This document shows positions 17,043 through 25,762 of a stretch of 63,069 nucleotides of DNA, in pieces. The notes under the pieces are model-generated. The model saw nothing but the letters and a program-made list of their open reading frames with translations, was not told where the DNA came from and searched no databases. This DNA is from Chloroflexota bacterium. GTDB lineage: Bacteria > Chloroflexota > UBA11872 > VXOZ01. The translations under genes were made by a program, and so were the position numbers. Each line of letters starts with the position of its first letter. Position 1 is the first letter of the stretch. The stretch lies in NCBI GenBank assembly GCA_028874195.1, contig JAPPLM010000047.1, forward strand, positions 31,810 through 94,878, given 5' to 3'.

Positions 17043-19211
17043 ATGTCATCTTCAAGAGTTAGCGGCCGGGTCTACGAAGCAACATCTAATCGAGGCATTG
17101 GAAGAGTCTCGGTTTCTAACGGCGATGCCATCGTCCAAACGGACAGAGACGGCCACTATTCCCTCTCCATCGATCCGCAGCAGGACCGCTACGTTTTTAC
17201 CACTGTGCCTGCGGGCTACCGTCCACAAGAGAGCTTCTATGCGCTCTTGGATGGCGAATCAAGGTCTGAGCCGATTGACTTTCCTCTGGTTGTCGCGCCG
17301 GAGCGGTCGCAAGACTGCTTCAAGCTGCTGCATCTCTCGGACACCCACGTGGTCTTGGATGACAGCGGGGCCGTCTCTCAAACTGTCTTGGCACAGGATC
17401 TCAGCGACTATGTTGGCGAGTTGGCTCCCGATCTAGCCATTGTGACGGGTGATCTCACGAACATGGGCACCGTCCCCGAATTGGAGAGCTATCGGGCAGC
17501 AATAGACTCCGTACCAATCCCCGTGTACTCGGTCTTTGGTGGGCATGACGGCAACATAGAACGCCGGTCTAGTGACGGCGATACACCGTGCACGCTCAAT
17601 TTCGAAGCGACTCTGGGCCCACCTTACTATAGCTTTGACTGGGGTGGATATCACTTTGTGGTTTACGCTACCGAGGACAACTACTTTACCGCTGCCGGTC
17701 GTGCCCGCAAGGAGCGGTGGCTGTGGGCGGATCTTGCCCTGCAGCCAAGTCATCGCAAGTCTGTGCTGATGCACCATACGTCCCCCGAGAGGGCACTATT
17801 AGAGCGATTTCAGCAACAGAACGGAGCGCTCATTCTCCACGGTCACTGGCACTCCAGTAGAGTTTTCACGCTTGGAGAGACTACAGTCGCCTCGGCGGCA
17901 TCGGCCTGCTTCGGCGGCATCGATACCAGGCCGCGCGGGTGCCGGGCCGTCTCCTTCTCTCCCCAAGGGATACAGACAGAATTGCACGCTGGCAGCACTA
18001 CGACTAAGCACAGCAGCGGGCCGCATGAGCACGCTTCAAACCAACCGGATGGTTCTGTCCCAGAGGGCATTGCGATTGGAAACGACACCTTCTCGCTCGC
18101 CTGGCAGCATGCTCTCAACAGCCCGTTGCACCGAGCAGCACCGGTCGGCTTCAATGGCAGCGTGTTGGTTAGCCTGCAAAGCGAAGAGCTGCCCAGTCGC
18201 AACGGCGTGACGAGCCTTGACGCACATAGCGGTGAAGAACAGTGGCACTACCCCACGGAGTCTTCGATCAAGAACCGGGTAGACGTCGTTAGCAGCCGCC
18301 ACAATTCAGACGATTGCGGTGGCAATGATTGGTGCGTGGCCCTAACGGTCACCGGAGAGCTTCATCTCATTGCAATGGCAACCGGAAAGCGTGAGTGGAA
18401 GGTAGACCTGCAATCCCATCCTCTACGTTGGGTGTATTCGGCCCCCGCCCACAATGGCGAATACGTCATCGGGGGTTCGAAGGCAGGGTATGGAGCCTAC
18501 GCCTTGGCAACTGGAGAGCAGAAGTGGCACTTTGCGCCTGCGGACGGCGACGAGTGGCCGTCCTACATTTGTCCGCAGGTGTACAACGAAGAGCTCTGCA
18601 TCGTGCCCGTGCAGCGTCGCGGTTTTCTCGCGCTCAGCATGGAAGACGGAAGAGTCGTCTGGGAACAAGACCTGCCGGTGGAATATTTCTGCGCCTCGCC
18701 GGTGCTTTGCGGCGACGTGGTCGTTGTAAGTTCCGCGTCTCCGCATACAGGCGCAAGCCTGACTGGTGGTCTGCAAGGGGATCTCGTCGTACTTGAAGCG
18801 CGTACCGGCAAAGTTGTGGCCCATTACGCCCAGGCGCTGCCGGGATACGCCACAGGTATCGCTGTCGCGAATGATCGCATCTACGCTGCCACAGCGGCAG
18901 GGACCGTGCACTGCTTTGACGTGAATTCCGGCGGGCCAATTTGGCAGTTTCAGTCTGGAGAGGACCTGCTCGACATGACCCCGTACAAGCGAGGCATACG
19001 GTCGCTCCTGGCTGCGCCCGTACCCTTCAACGGACACGTATTGGTTGGGGGCTGCGATGGTTGGCTCTCGGTGCTGGACAGCAACACCGGCACGTGCACG
19101 GACCGCGCCTATTTTGGCGCGCCAATCACAGCGTCACCCGGTCTCACACAAGACGGCTTTTGCGTTGGCACGTACGGCGGATCACTCAGCGCTTATCGAA
19201 TTGAGCGCTAA
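17043..19211 (+). CDS. Calcineurin-like metallophosphoesterase fused to a PQQ-type beta-propeller
   Basis: About 722 residues. Residues 1-80 are a carboxypeptidase-regulatory-like beta domain (VSGRVYEATSNRGIGRVSV, VPAGYRP). Then comes a metallophosphoesterase with the ligand blocks LLHLSDTHVV, IVTGDLTNMG, VFGGHDGN (Asp/His in place of the usual GNHE/D), VLMHHTSP and LHGHWHS. From about 340 there are PQQ-like propeller repeats recognisable by GEEQWHY, GEQKWHF, GRVVWEQDL and GGPIWQF. The likely role is phosphodiester or phosphomonoester hydrolysis; propellers often mediate binding. No signal peptide is seen at ATG 17043 or the upstream ATG 17004, which is odd for a PQQ-propeller protein. The start at 17043 is preferred because the regulatory domain begins there. 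Confidence 0.82.
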   Translation: MSSSRVSGRVYEATSNRGIGRVSVSNGDAIVQTDRDGHYSLSIDPQQDRYVFTTVPAGYRPQESFYALLDGESRSEPIDFPLVVAPERSQDCFKLLHLSDTHVVLDDSGAVSQTVLAQDLSDYVGELAPDLAIVTGDLTNMGTVPELESYRAAIDSVPIPVYSVFGGHDGNIERRSSDGDTPCTLNFEATLGPPYYSFDWGGYHFVVYATEDNYFTAAGRARKERWLWADLALQPSHRKSVLMHHTSPERALLERFQQQNGALILHGHWHSSRVFTLGETTVASAASACFGGIDTRPRGCRAVSFSPQGIQTELHAGSTTTKHSSGPHEHASNQPDGSVPEGIAIGNDTFSLAWQHALNSPLHRAAPVGFNGSVLVSLQSEELPSRNGVTSLDAHSGEEQWHYPTESSIKNRVDVVSSRHNSDDCGGNDWCVALTVTGELHLIAMATGKREWKVDLQSHPLRWVYSAPAHNGEYVIGGSKAGYGAYALATGEQKWHFAPADGDEWPSYICPQVYNEELCIVPVQRRGFLALSMEDGRVVWEQDLPVEYFCASPVLCGDVVVVSSASPHTGASLTGGLQGDLVVLEARTGKVVAHYAQALPGYATGIAVANDRIYAATAAGTVHCFDVNSGGPIWQFQSGEDLLDMTPYKRGIRSLLAAPVPFNGHVLVGGCDGWLSVLDSNTGTCTDRAYFGAPITASPGLTQDGFCVGTYGGSLSAYRIER

Positions 19212-19227
19212 GCTCAACCCAGACTAG

Positions 19228-19250
19228 TAGCGCGGGGGCTAGTCCCCCGC
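19228..19250. repeat. CGCGGGGGCTAGTCCCCCGC hairpin repeat, copy 1
   Basis: TAGCGCGGGGGCT-AGTCCCCCGC forms a GC-rich hairpin 17 bases after the metallophosphoesterase stop. Nearly identical copies lie at 58379-58401 and 59663-59685, always outside genes. It could act as a transcription-end hairpin, but no T-run follows. Confidence 0.75.
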
Positions 19251-19328
19251 CGGAGTAAGCAGCACAGAGCACATCTCCAACGTCGCCGCATGAAAGAGAA
19301 AGCACACAAGGATTGACCATCCAGCAAA

Positions 19329-19347
19329 CGCAGGTTACAAACCTGCG
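19329..19347. repeat. Perfect palindrome CGCAGGTT-ACA-AACCTGCG
   Basis: An 8-bp perfect stem with a 3-base loop in the gap between convergent genes. It sits between two members of dispersed repeat families, making this 278-base gap a mosaic of three palindrome types. Confidence 0.6.
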
Positions 19348-19363
19348 CTACCGGGGACGAGCG

Positions 19364-19400
19364 GCGCCGTGAGCCTGTCCTGAGCTTGTCGAAGGGCGCC
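19364..19400. repeat. TTCGACAGGCTCAG-family palindrome flanked by GGCGCC
   Basis: GGCGCC, then CCTGAGCTTGTCGAAG, then GGCGCC again. The core matches the reverse complement of the 3134-3150 arm. It lies between convergent genes, with no coding potential. Confidence 0.65.
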
Positions 19401-19489
19401 ATGTTCCTCCCCACAATGGTTAATGCGACAACATTGGGGATTGTCCCCTGCTACTTGTCTGGTCAATATGCACGTGCACGGCAAGGTGC

Positions 19490-20215
19490 CTAGAGTTGAC
19501 TGGGCAACAAGCGCATGTCAGGCACATAGGCGCGCGACGGCAGAGAGGCAACAAGCAGCGCCGCTTTAGCCACGTCCTCAGGCTCCAGCGCTTTCGCCAG
19601 GACTTCCGGCGGCGTCGGGGTCGGCCGCTTCTCTACCAGCGGCGTGTTGCAGAGACCGGGAAAGATCACGGTCACGCGGATGCCGTTCTCTTTCTCCTCT
19701 TCCATGGTGCCGTAGGCCAGTCCGGCCACACCGTGCTTCGAGGCTTGGTAGGCCACGCCGGAGACGTCGGGCCGCTGCACCGCGCCGGAGGAATAGTGCA
19801 CGATAAGCCCTTCACCCTGCTGGCGCATTTGCGGGAGAATCGCGCGGGTCAAGTTGAACGCCGCCGATAGGTTCGTCGCCAACATCATGTCCCAATCGAC
19901 CGGGTCAAGCACGGTGAGCGCACGCTGTTTAAGGTTAGTGCCCACACTATTCACGAGGACATCAATCTTGCCAAATTCCCCTACCGCTGCGTCCACGAGC
20001 GCTTGCGCCGCCGCGCCGTCGGTGGCATCCGTAGGGACAGCGAGGGTATCCCCGCCTGCGGCATTTAACTCGTCCGCAAGGCCGGTAAGCACATCGGCGC
20101 TGCGGGCGCCCAGCACAACCTTTGCCCCTTGAGCGGCAAAGAGTCGTGCGGTAGCCGCGCCCATTCCGCTACTCGCACCGGCAATGATTGCTACTTTACC
20201 GTCAAGCAACTGCAT
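19490..20215 (-). CDS. SDR-family oxidoreductase
   Basis: A 241-residue classical short-chain dehydrogenase from the ATG at 20215 (MQLLDGKVAIIAGASSG), which has a GGGAGAT ribosome site directly upstream. The longer in-frame start at 20314 adds 33 unlike residues and is rejected. The cofactor motif GASSGMG, the NSVG motif (variant of NNAG), and the catalytic set HYSSG...YQASK are present. The C-terminal sequence lacks the usual GGxxxxx ending but has PSRAYVPDMRLLP, typical of the NADP SDRs related to YdfG or sepiapterin reductase-like enzymes. The substrate is unknown. It is convergent with the metallophosphoesterase gene. Confidence 0.88.
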   Translation of the reverse strand: MQLLDGKVAIIAGASSGMGAATARLFAAQGAKVVLGARSADVLTGLADELNAAGGDTLAVPTDATDGAAAQALVDAAVGEFGKIDVLVNSVGTNLKQRALTVLDPVDWDMMLATNLSAAFNLTRAILPQMRQQGEGLIVHYSSGAVQRPDVSGVAYQASKHGVAGLAYGTMEEEKENGIRVTVIFPGLCNTPLVEKRPTPTPPEVLAKALEPEDVAKAALLVASLPSRAYVPDMRLLPSQL

Positions 20216-20837
20216 ACAGCATCTCCCTGTTCTCTTCGACAGTTCGTTTCCTGTCCTTCCACATTCGCGGTCATGCTCTTGTGTGACTTGCCAAGCCGTC
20301 AGACCGGAAGTCATGCATTTGGAGTCCGCACTAGAGACTATACCGCATTTGTTTCGCAGGCTCCCGTGCGGATGGGAATAATATCAGGGGTGGTGAAATC
20401 CTAGAATTGTTGATTGGCTTCAATTGCTTCATGGGTTTGAAGCAATGGCACCCTGAGATCGAATATTGCACCTGTAAGTGTTGAGTAATTCGTTGACAGA
20501 ATCTCCTGACCACTAGACAGTGTTGACTGTCTATGTCATTCCGAGCGGAGCGAGGAATCTAGGGTGCTGCGCCATTAGACTACGTGCTGCATGGCCCTAG
20601 ATTCCTCACTCCGCTGCGCTGCGTTCGGAATGACATGTGTAATGGCATATTCGACGCTAGAGTCACCACTCTCTCTACCAAAACTGTCAACGAATTACCT
20701 GACATCTACAGCACCTAATCAAAGCGACACGGTGCGCCAGTGTGTAACCACGCAGGCAACGAGGCGAGTATGGTACCTTGAACACTGAAGCGCACGATGC
20801 ACTGCGTCAGTACACAAAGTTGGTAAGGTAGACGGGG
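20216..20837. other. Intergenic region of 622 bases with a MITE-like element
   Basis: No gene is recognisable. Besides the 214-bp inverted-repeat element at 20485-20698 it contains a perfect 8-bp hairpin, ATTGCTTC (20423-20430) with GAAGCAAT (20439-20446). The divergent flanking genes (SDR and TlpA-like) must have their promoters here. Confidence 0.5.
20485..20698. mobile_element. MITE-like element with 15-bp terminal inverted repeats
   Basis: GTAATTCGTTGACAG at 20485-20499 is the exact reverse complement of CTGTCAACGAATTAC at 20684-20698. Inside are a perfect hairpin, AGACAGT-GTTG-ACTGTCT (20515-20532), and a larger inverted pair around ATGTCATTCCGAGCGGAGCG (20533-20564) and CTGCGTTCGGAATGACAT (right arm 20595-20636). 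There is no coding capacity and no clear target-site duplication (flanks TTGA and CTGA). A non-autonomous transposable element or a composite of extragenic palindromes fits. Confidence 0.55.
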
Positions 20838-21383
20838 ATGAAACGAGGGCCGCTCCGTACACTTGTAGTGATTCTAGCCATTTTGGTCGCCACCATTGCG
20901 GTATCATTCCTGCTGCAATTGCGGGATTCGTTGCTCGACCGCCTGCCCGGTCTGCCGGAGGCAGTGCCAACCCAGGGTGAAGCGGCACCGGACTTTACGC
21001 TGCAAACGCTGGAAGGCGAACCCGTCTCCCTCAGTGACTACCGCGGCCAGCCGGTGGTGCTCAACTTCTGGGCCACTTGGTGCGGGCCGTGTCGCGAGGA
21101 GATGCCCCTCTTGCAAGAGACGTATGAGGCACACCAAGCAGACGGTCTTGTGATTCTTGGGGTGAATGTGCGCGAGAACCCTGAGACCGTAAGACGGTTC
21201 TTGGACGAAGTAGGCGTAGATTTCCCGGTCCTACTTGATCCCGACGTGGCCGCCGTAAATCGCTATCTTGTTACCAGTCTGCCCATGACATTTTTCATTG
21301 ACCGAGACGGTCAACTGCGAACTCTTGTCGTCGGCGGCATGAACAAGGAAGTCCTGGATGAGCGCCTGGCGACGATCCTCTGA
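20838..21383 (+). CDS. TlpA-family thiol-disulfide oxidoreductase, membrane-anchored
   Basis: A 181-residue thioredoxin-fold protein. Residues 7-27 form an N-terminal signal anchor ([21 protein letters not shown]), so the domain faces outside the membrane. The AhpC/TSA-Redoxin domain starts near 48 ([19 protein letters not shown]) with the active site WCGPC (Cys82, Cys85) and the cis-proline loop [11 protein letters not shown]. Such proteins reduce apocytochrome or other extracytoplasmic disulfides. No cytochrome c biogenesis genes are adjacent, so the partner is unknown. Confidence 0.92.
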   Translation: MKRGPLRTLVVILAILVATIAVSFLLQLRDSLLDRLPGLPEAVPTQGEAAPDFTLQTLEGEPVSLSDYRGQPVVLNFWATWCGPCREEMPLLQETYEAHQADGLVILGVNVRENPETVRRFLDEVGVDFPVLLDPDVAAVNRYLVTSLPMTFFIDRDGQLRTLVVGGMNKEVLDERLATIL

Positions 21384-21464
21384 CCCTGCCAATCCCGGTT
21401 GAGACCGCTCTGCACACTCAGCTTATCTTTCTCTTTTCTAGTTTTCTCTTGTCACTCTACCTAA

Positions 21465-21483
21465 GCAACTCCATAGGAGTTGC
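21465..21483 (+). terminator. Hairpin GCAACTCC-ATA-GGAGTTGC, possible terminator
   Basis: A perfect 8-bp stem with a 3-base loop, 82 bases after the TlpA-like stop, followed by TGTCTTCTG rather than a strong T-run. It could end the thioredoxin transcript or act in the leader of the following Gfo/Idh gene. Confidence 0.35.
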
Positions 21484-21590
21484 TGTCTTCTGAACCTTCC
21501 TGGTCTTTTGAAGGAGCTAGCCATGCAGGGCTGCCATACTCCATAATATGGGAGACCATTTTCAATGCGATGTAGAGTGGAGGGAACCTC

Positions 21591-22661
21591 ATGAACAACG
21601 GCAAGTTGCAGGTTGGCATCATCGGCGCGGGCGGCGCTGCAAGAGGCGCCCATGTCCCAGGCTATCGCAGTACCGGGAGGGCTGACGTTCTCGCTGTCTG
21701 CGACGTGAATGCGGATGCGGCGCGGTCGTTCGCCGAAACTCTGGAACTATCCAATCATTACGGCAGCGTGGAAGACATGCTGGCGCAGGAAGATCTGGAC
21801 GTGGTGAGCATCTGCACCTCGAATGACGCCCATCATCCCGCCGCGATGGCAGCCATCGCTCGCGGTCTCCATGTTTTCTGTGAAAAACCGCTGGCGATGA
21901 ACTTTGCGCAAGCGGTAGAAATGCATGATGCCGCGGAAGCCAAAGGGGTAGTAACCGGCATAAACTTCACCTACCGCACGACTCCCGCCGCCCGCTACAT
22001 AAAGGAACTCGCGGATCAAGCAATCTTTGGTGATGTCAATCAATTCAACATTGAGTACTATCAAAGCTACTCTATGCAGCCGGGCCGCGGTCTGGAGTGG
22101 CGCTTCCAAAAGAAGCTAACCGGTACGGGCGCGCTGGCTGATTTAGGTTCCCATGCTACCGACCTGGCAATGTGGCTGAATGGCGGCATTTCCGGCGCGC
22201 GGGGCCAGATGGCGACCTTTATCCATGAACGCCCGCTGTTGGATGGGTCCGGCATGGGCACCGTGGATGTGGACGACGTCACGACGTTTCTCGCTAGGTA
22301 CGAGAACGGTGCAACCGGAGTCGTCGATGCGACTCGCCTCGCCACCGGACGCTCAAATCACCAACGCATAACGATCTACGGAGACAAGGGTTCCTTGGTT
22401 TTTCAAAACGGCCCCGAGGGCCGCATTGAGGTAGCCGTGGAGCCATTTAGCAAAGACGGCTCCGCTGTACCCGTGCCCGTACCTTCACGCCTTGCAGCGA
22501 GCTCGCCCTCGCACGTACCCGCCTTCGTAAACACGATCCTCGACGGAGCGCCCGTAGACTTCCCCACGTTTGCAGACGGGCTCCGCGTGCAGGAAGTGCT
22601 CGAAGCCGCCGAAGTCTCACACAATGAGGATCGCTGGGTGTCCTTACCGCTCCCTAGGTAA
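21591..22661 (+). CDS. Gfo/Idh/MocA-family oxidoreductase
   Basis: A 356-residue NAD(P)-dependent sugar or inositol dehydrogenase-type protein. The Rossmann motif GIIGAGGAARGAH opens the protein, and the EKPLAMN motif with the catalytic Lys lies near residue 100. The C-terminal alpha/beta domain carries the usual DLGSHATDLAMW near 185 with its His. GAGGGAACC gives a ribosome site before ATG 21591. The stop is directly followed by the GTG of the next ORF, so the two are probably co-translated. The substrate is unknown. It is one of three family members in the window. Confidence 0.92.
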   Translation: MNNGKLQVGIIGAGGAARGAHVPGYRSTGRADVLAVCDVNADAARSFAETLELSNHYGSVEDMLAQEDLDVVSICTSNDAHHPAAMAAIARGLHVFCEKPLAMNFAQAVEMHDAAEAKGVVTGINFTYRTTPAARYIKELADQAIFGDVNQFNIEYYQSYSMQPGRGLEWRFQKKLTGTGALADLGSHATDLAMWLNGGISGARGQMATFIHERPLLDGSGMGTVDVDDVTTFLARYENGATGVVDATRLATGRSNHQRITIYGDKGSLVFQNGPEGRIEVAVEPFSKDGSAVPVPVPSRLAASSPSHVPAFVNTILDGAPVDFPTFADGLRVQEVLEAAEVSHNEDRWVSLPLPR

Positions 22662-23054
22662 GTGCCTGATCGAATGGACGACGAATCTCTGCTCGCCACC
22701 TATTTTGAGCGCACGACGCCGGCGGCGGCTGCCGCCGGTAGGGCGATCATGGCGTTTATCCTCGAACTAGACCCACAGATCGCTTGGAAGCTGAACAAAA
22801 CGACGATTGAGTTCCGCGCCGAGCGCTACTTCTGCGCTCTCTGGCCCGTCAAGCGCCACATCACTTTTTGGATCTTCAATAATGGCGGCTTGAAAGACCC
22901 TCAAGAACGACTACAGGGTAAGGGCCGCGCTTCCTACGTGAAACTGTGCTCGCTCGCTGACGTGGATGAAGTGCTCAGAGACTTAGTTGCCCAAGCATTT
23001 CGCACGGAGGGACTGCGCCCGCTCAAACGCCCTCGCCGCGCCTCCCGTTCCTAA
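22662..23054 (+). CDS. DUF1801/YdhG-like small protein
   Basis: A 130-residue protein resembling the DUF1801 (YdhG/YjbR-like) fold: the segments LDPQIAWKLNKTTIEFRAER, RHITFWIFNNGG and a helix ending EVLRDLVAQAF are typical. Function is unknown for the family. The GTG start at 22662 abuts the preceding TAA; an ATG at 22674 is an alternative. The basic C-terminus (RPLKRPRRASRS) might bind nucleic acid. Confidence 0.65.
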   Translation: MPDRMDDESLLATYFERTTPAAAAAGRAIMAFILELDPQIAWKLNKTTIEFRAERYFCALWPVKRHITFWIFNNGGLKDPQERLQGKGRASYVKLCSLADVDEVLRDLVAQAFRTEGLRPLKRPRRASRS

Positions 23055-23092
23055 GCCGCTCGCCTGGCGGCTCTGTCACGTCGCTGCTACTC

Positions 23093-23971
23093 CTATGTAG
23101 TCCGCGCCGGCACTTCAGCGTCGTTTTCAGACCGCACGTACACAGTTCGTTGCGGATACGGGACCTTAATGCCCTTTTCCTGGAAAGTCGCACAGACCGT
23201 GTGGTGGAGATCGCTCACGGTCTGGAAGCGGTCGCTCAGATCAGCCACCCACGCAATTACCCAAAAATCGAGCGCGGAATCGCCAAATGTGCGCAAGAAC
23301 ACGCGGGGTTCCGGGTCGTCGAGAATCGCTGGATGATTCTGCACAATGTCAAAAAGGGTTTCCTCAACCAGCTTGGTATCGGATGCGTAGGAAACGTGTA
23401 CGCTGAAGTCGAGCCGGATGCGCCGGTCGTCCAGCGACCAGTTGATCACAAGGGAAGAAAGTAAGTCGGCATTCGGCACCACCGCCTGGGTGTGATCGAA
23501 CTTGCGCAGGGTCGTTGCCCGCGCCCCCAGGTGTTCGACGGTGCCGAGTTGGCCGTTCACTTCGATGACATCTCCAATTCCAACCTTGATTGGACGTTCC
23601 GCCAGCAAGATGAGGCCTGAAACGAAGTTGTTGACGATGCTCTGCAACCCAAACCCGATGCCGATGCCCAGCGCGCCCAGGACGACCAATACGGCATCAA
23701 GATCGAACCCGAGCGTCCGAAACCCAATATACGACCCAATGATCACAATCAGATAGTGGACCATTGCACCCGCCGCGTACTTGGCGGGAGCATCCGGCTG
23801 ATCGTCTTCCGAGGCGCGGGCCTGAAAGGCGCCCCGGACGCGCCGGGCGACTACCCACGTGACGCCTAGGATTACGATCAGGACGACTATGTTCTTTATG
23901 TCAACATTTGTAGTGTCTATGGTGAAAAGCGTCACATCGAGCACGCGCCACAATGTGTCTAGTGCCTCCAC
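23093..23971 (-). CDS. MscS-family mechanosensitive ion channel
   Basis: A 292-residue membrane protein. Three hydrophobic spans occupy about 25-45, 70-90 and 95-130, the last being the pore helix (VLGALGIGIGFGLQSIVNNFVSG) rich in Gly/Ala. The cytoplasmic beta domain follows with ERPIKVGIGDVIEVNGQLGTVE and RATTLRKFDHTQAVVPNADLLSS, both hallmark MscS segments. It would open on membrane tension to release osmolytes. It is convergent with the DUF1801-like gene and stands alone. Confidence 0.93.
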   Translation of the reverse strand: MEALDTLWRVLDVTLFTIDTTNVDIKNIVVLIVILGVTWVVARRVRGAFQARASEDDQPDAPAKYAAGAMVHYLIVIIGSYIGFRTLGFDLDAVLVVLGALGIGIGFGLQSIVNNFVSGLILLAERPIKVGIGDVIEVNGQLGTVEHLGARATTLRKFDHTQAVVPNADLLSSLVINWSLDDRRIRLDFSVHVSYASDTKLVEETLFDIVQNHPAILDDPEPRVFLRTFGDSALDFWVIAWVADLSDRFQTVSDLHHTVCATFQEKGIKVPYPQRTVYVRSENDAEVPARTT

Positions 23972-24096
23972 GCCCGTCTCCTTATACTCGTTCGATGAAT
24001 AAGCTAGGGCTGTTGACGTAGACCGGAAACCTGGCTGAATTTGGCCGCATGAACTGCAACGGTCGCTAGATCATGGATTAGACGAGGACTCGTACA

Positions 24097-25515
24097 TTAC
24101 TGCCACTGGTTCGGGAGAGTCTGGCGCTCCAAGATAAAGCTGAGGAGCGTATGCAGTTCGCCTAAAGTCTCTGCGACTGGGGCATGTTCCCCATTCATCA
24201 TCCTGTGGTAGTAGTGCGCAATTACCGGGCTATAGAGTGGGAACGTGGCAGCAATTGGCAGCGAGCGTTGCGCATCCAGGCCGCGTAGCAGCGTATCGCT
24301 GTAGTGGGACTCGACTTGGCCGGACGCGATAACGCTGGCCAACACCGGCAGCGCGTTCTCGCTTGCAAGCACGTGTGCCTGTGCCTCTGGGTGCAGGGCC
24401 CAGGTCACGAATTCCCACGCGGCATCGATCTGCTGCGAGCCGGTAATGATCGCCAAACCCTCATACGTCGCCAACGTTTGGCTTTCACCCCCTGCTATAG
24501 GATAGAGAGGTCTTGCCTGCCACGTGACATCCGCCGTGCGCAAGCGAAACATGTCTCTCGCATTGCCGATGAACATCGCCAGTCTGTACGTGGCGAATTG
24601 TTGCGCGTAGGTGTCGGCGCCGCTCTTCCCTGCTTGCGGCGCAACATCCGACGAACGCCGCCAGTCTTGCAGCACTTGGTACGTGCCTGCCACCTCAGGT
24701 GAAGCAAGAGCGCTGACATTGCTCTCTACGTCGAGCACGTCGCCTCCACCACTCCGCAGCCACGGCAACGACTGAAACCACGAGTCCGGAAAGCCAATTC
24801 CCGTCTCAACCGAGCGATTGTCCGAGCCACCCTGCGTTAGCGCTAGTGCGGCCTGATGCGCAGTCTCAAGAGTCCAGCGTTTGCGGGCAAGGAGCGCATC
24901 GTGCCCGTGTTTCCGCAGCATCCCCACATTGATAAAGAGAAGCCTTGGGTTTAAGCGCCAAGGGAGGCCATAGTAGTCCCCTATGCCGAGGCGTTTCGCT
25001 TCCGGATAGTAGCGAAAGGCCTTGAGCGCAGCTTCCGGCTTGTCGCTGGCAACTTCCTCACCGAGTGAGTTGCTCACGAAGGCTTGAATGTTGACGAAGA
25101 GGTTGCGTTCCAGCCAGTGCGGAAAGTACATGTCCTGAGTCAAGGCGACTTCAGGCGGCAAGCCCGCCGCAGCCGCTACGGCGACCGCCTCTTCCACGGG
25201 GCGTTGATAGAACTCCTGGCGCAGGCGAATGTGCGGCAGATCGCTCTCAAGTTGCTGCCGAACTGTGAACCAGAGCCGGCGCTCTATCGGGTCGTCCCAT
25301 GCAAATAGCCACAGGTCTACGGGGCCCTTAACTGCCGGCGTTGCGACCGGCGCGGGTACGCTGCGAATGACGTCTTCAAAAGACGGAGGGTGGCCAAAGG
25401 CCTGCGGCGGCGGAACCGGCTTAACGGAAGTCTCTTCCGGCGGACCGCACGTTAGCAGGAGGGCCGGCAAGCCCAGAGAAGCAGCGAGAAAGTGACGACG
25501 GGTAATGCGCGGCAT
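24097..25515 (-). CDS. ABC-type extracellular solute-binding lipoprotein (sugar-type), orphan
   Basis: A 472-residue periplasmic-binding-protein cluster D-like protein. The N-terminus has a twin-arginine signal (ITRRHFLAASLG) and a possible lipobox ending at Cys23 (LLLTCG). The body has typical family-1 elements: ALTQDMYFPHWLERNLFVNI, YYGLPWRLNPRLLFINVGML, the W-rich AWEFVTWALHPEAQ segment and QSLPWLRSGGGDV. It would bind an oligosaccharide or polyol outside the cell. No ABC permease or ATPase gene is nearby, so it would need to use components encoded elsewhere. Confidence 0.85.
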   Translation of the reverse strand: MPRITRRHFLAASLGLPALLLTCGPPEETSVKPVPPPQAFGHPPSFEDVIRSVPAPVATPAVKGPVDLWLFAWDDPIERRLWFTVRQQLESDLPHIRLRQEFYQRPVEEAVAVAAAAGLPPEVALTQDMYFPHWLERNLFVNIQAFVSNSLGEEVASDKPEAALKAFRYYPEAKRLGIGDYYGLPWRLNPRLLFINVGMLRKHGHDALLARKRWTLETAHQAALALTQGGSDNRSVETGIGFPDSWFQSLPWLRSGGGDVLDVESNVSALASPEVAGTYQVLQDWRRSSDVAPQAGKSGADTYAQQFATYRLAMFIGNARDMFRLRTADVTWQARPLYPIAGGESQTLATYEGLAIITGSQQIDAAWEFVTWALHPEAQAHVLASENALPVLASVIASGQVESHYSDTLLRGLDAQRSLPIAATFPLYSPVIAHYYHRMMNGEHAPVAETLGELHTLLSFILERQTLPNQWQ

Positions 25516-25762
25516 GATTCTCTAGAAGACCGGACGTAGTCCGGCGAATCAACACGGAGTGAACGGAAGTGGGGAGGTATCTCCCTACTAGCTTACCACG
25601 AATGAGGCAGCTTGTGTTCTCGCTGCACGCCAGCACCGGAGCGTTAGCATTCGCTGCGAAGCCCGTTTTCCGCCGTCTATTGAGATCCGAACCAGGTACG
25701 AATCGATTTTCTGCCGCTTAAGGGCGGGTCTTTGAATAGTGAACGCAACCCGCCCAAAGGCG

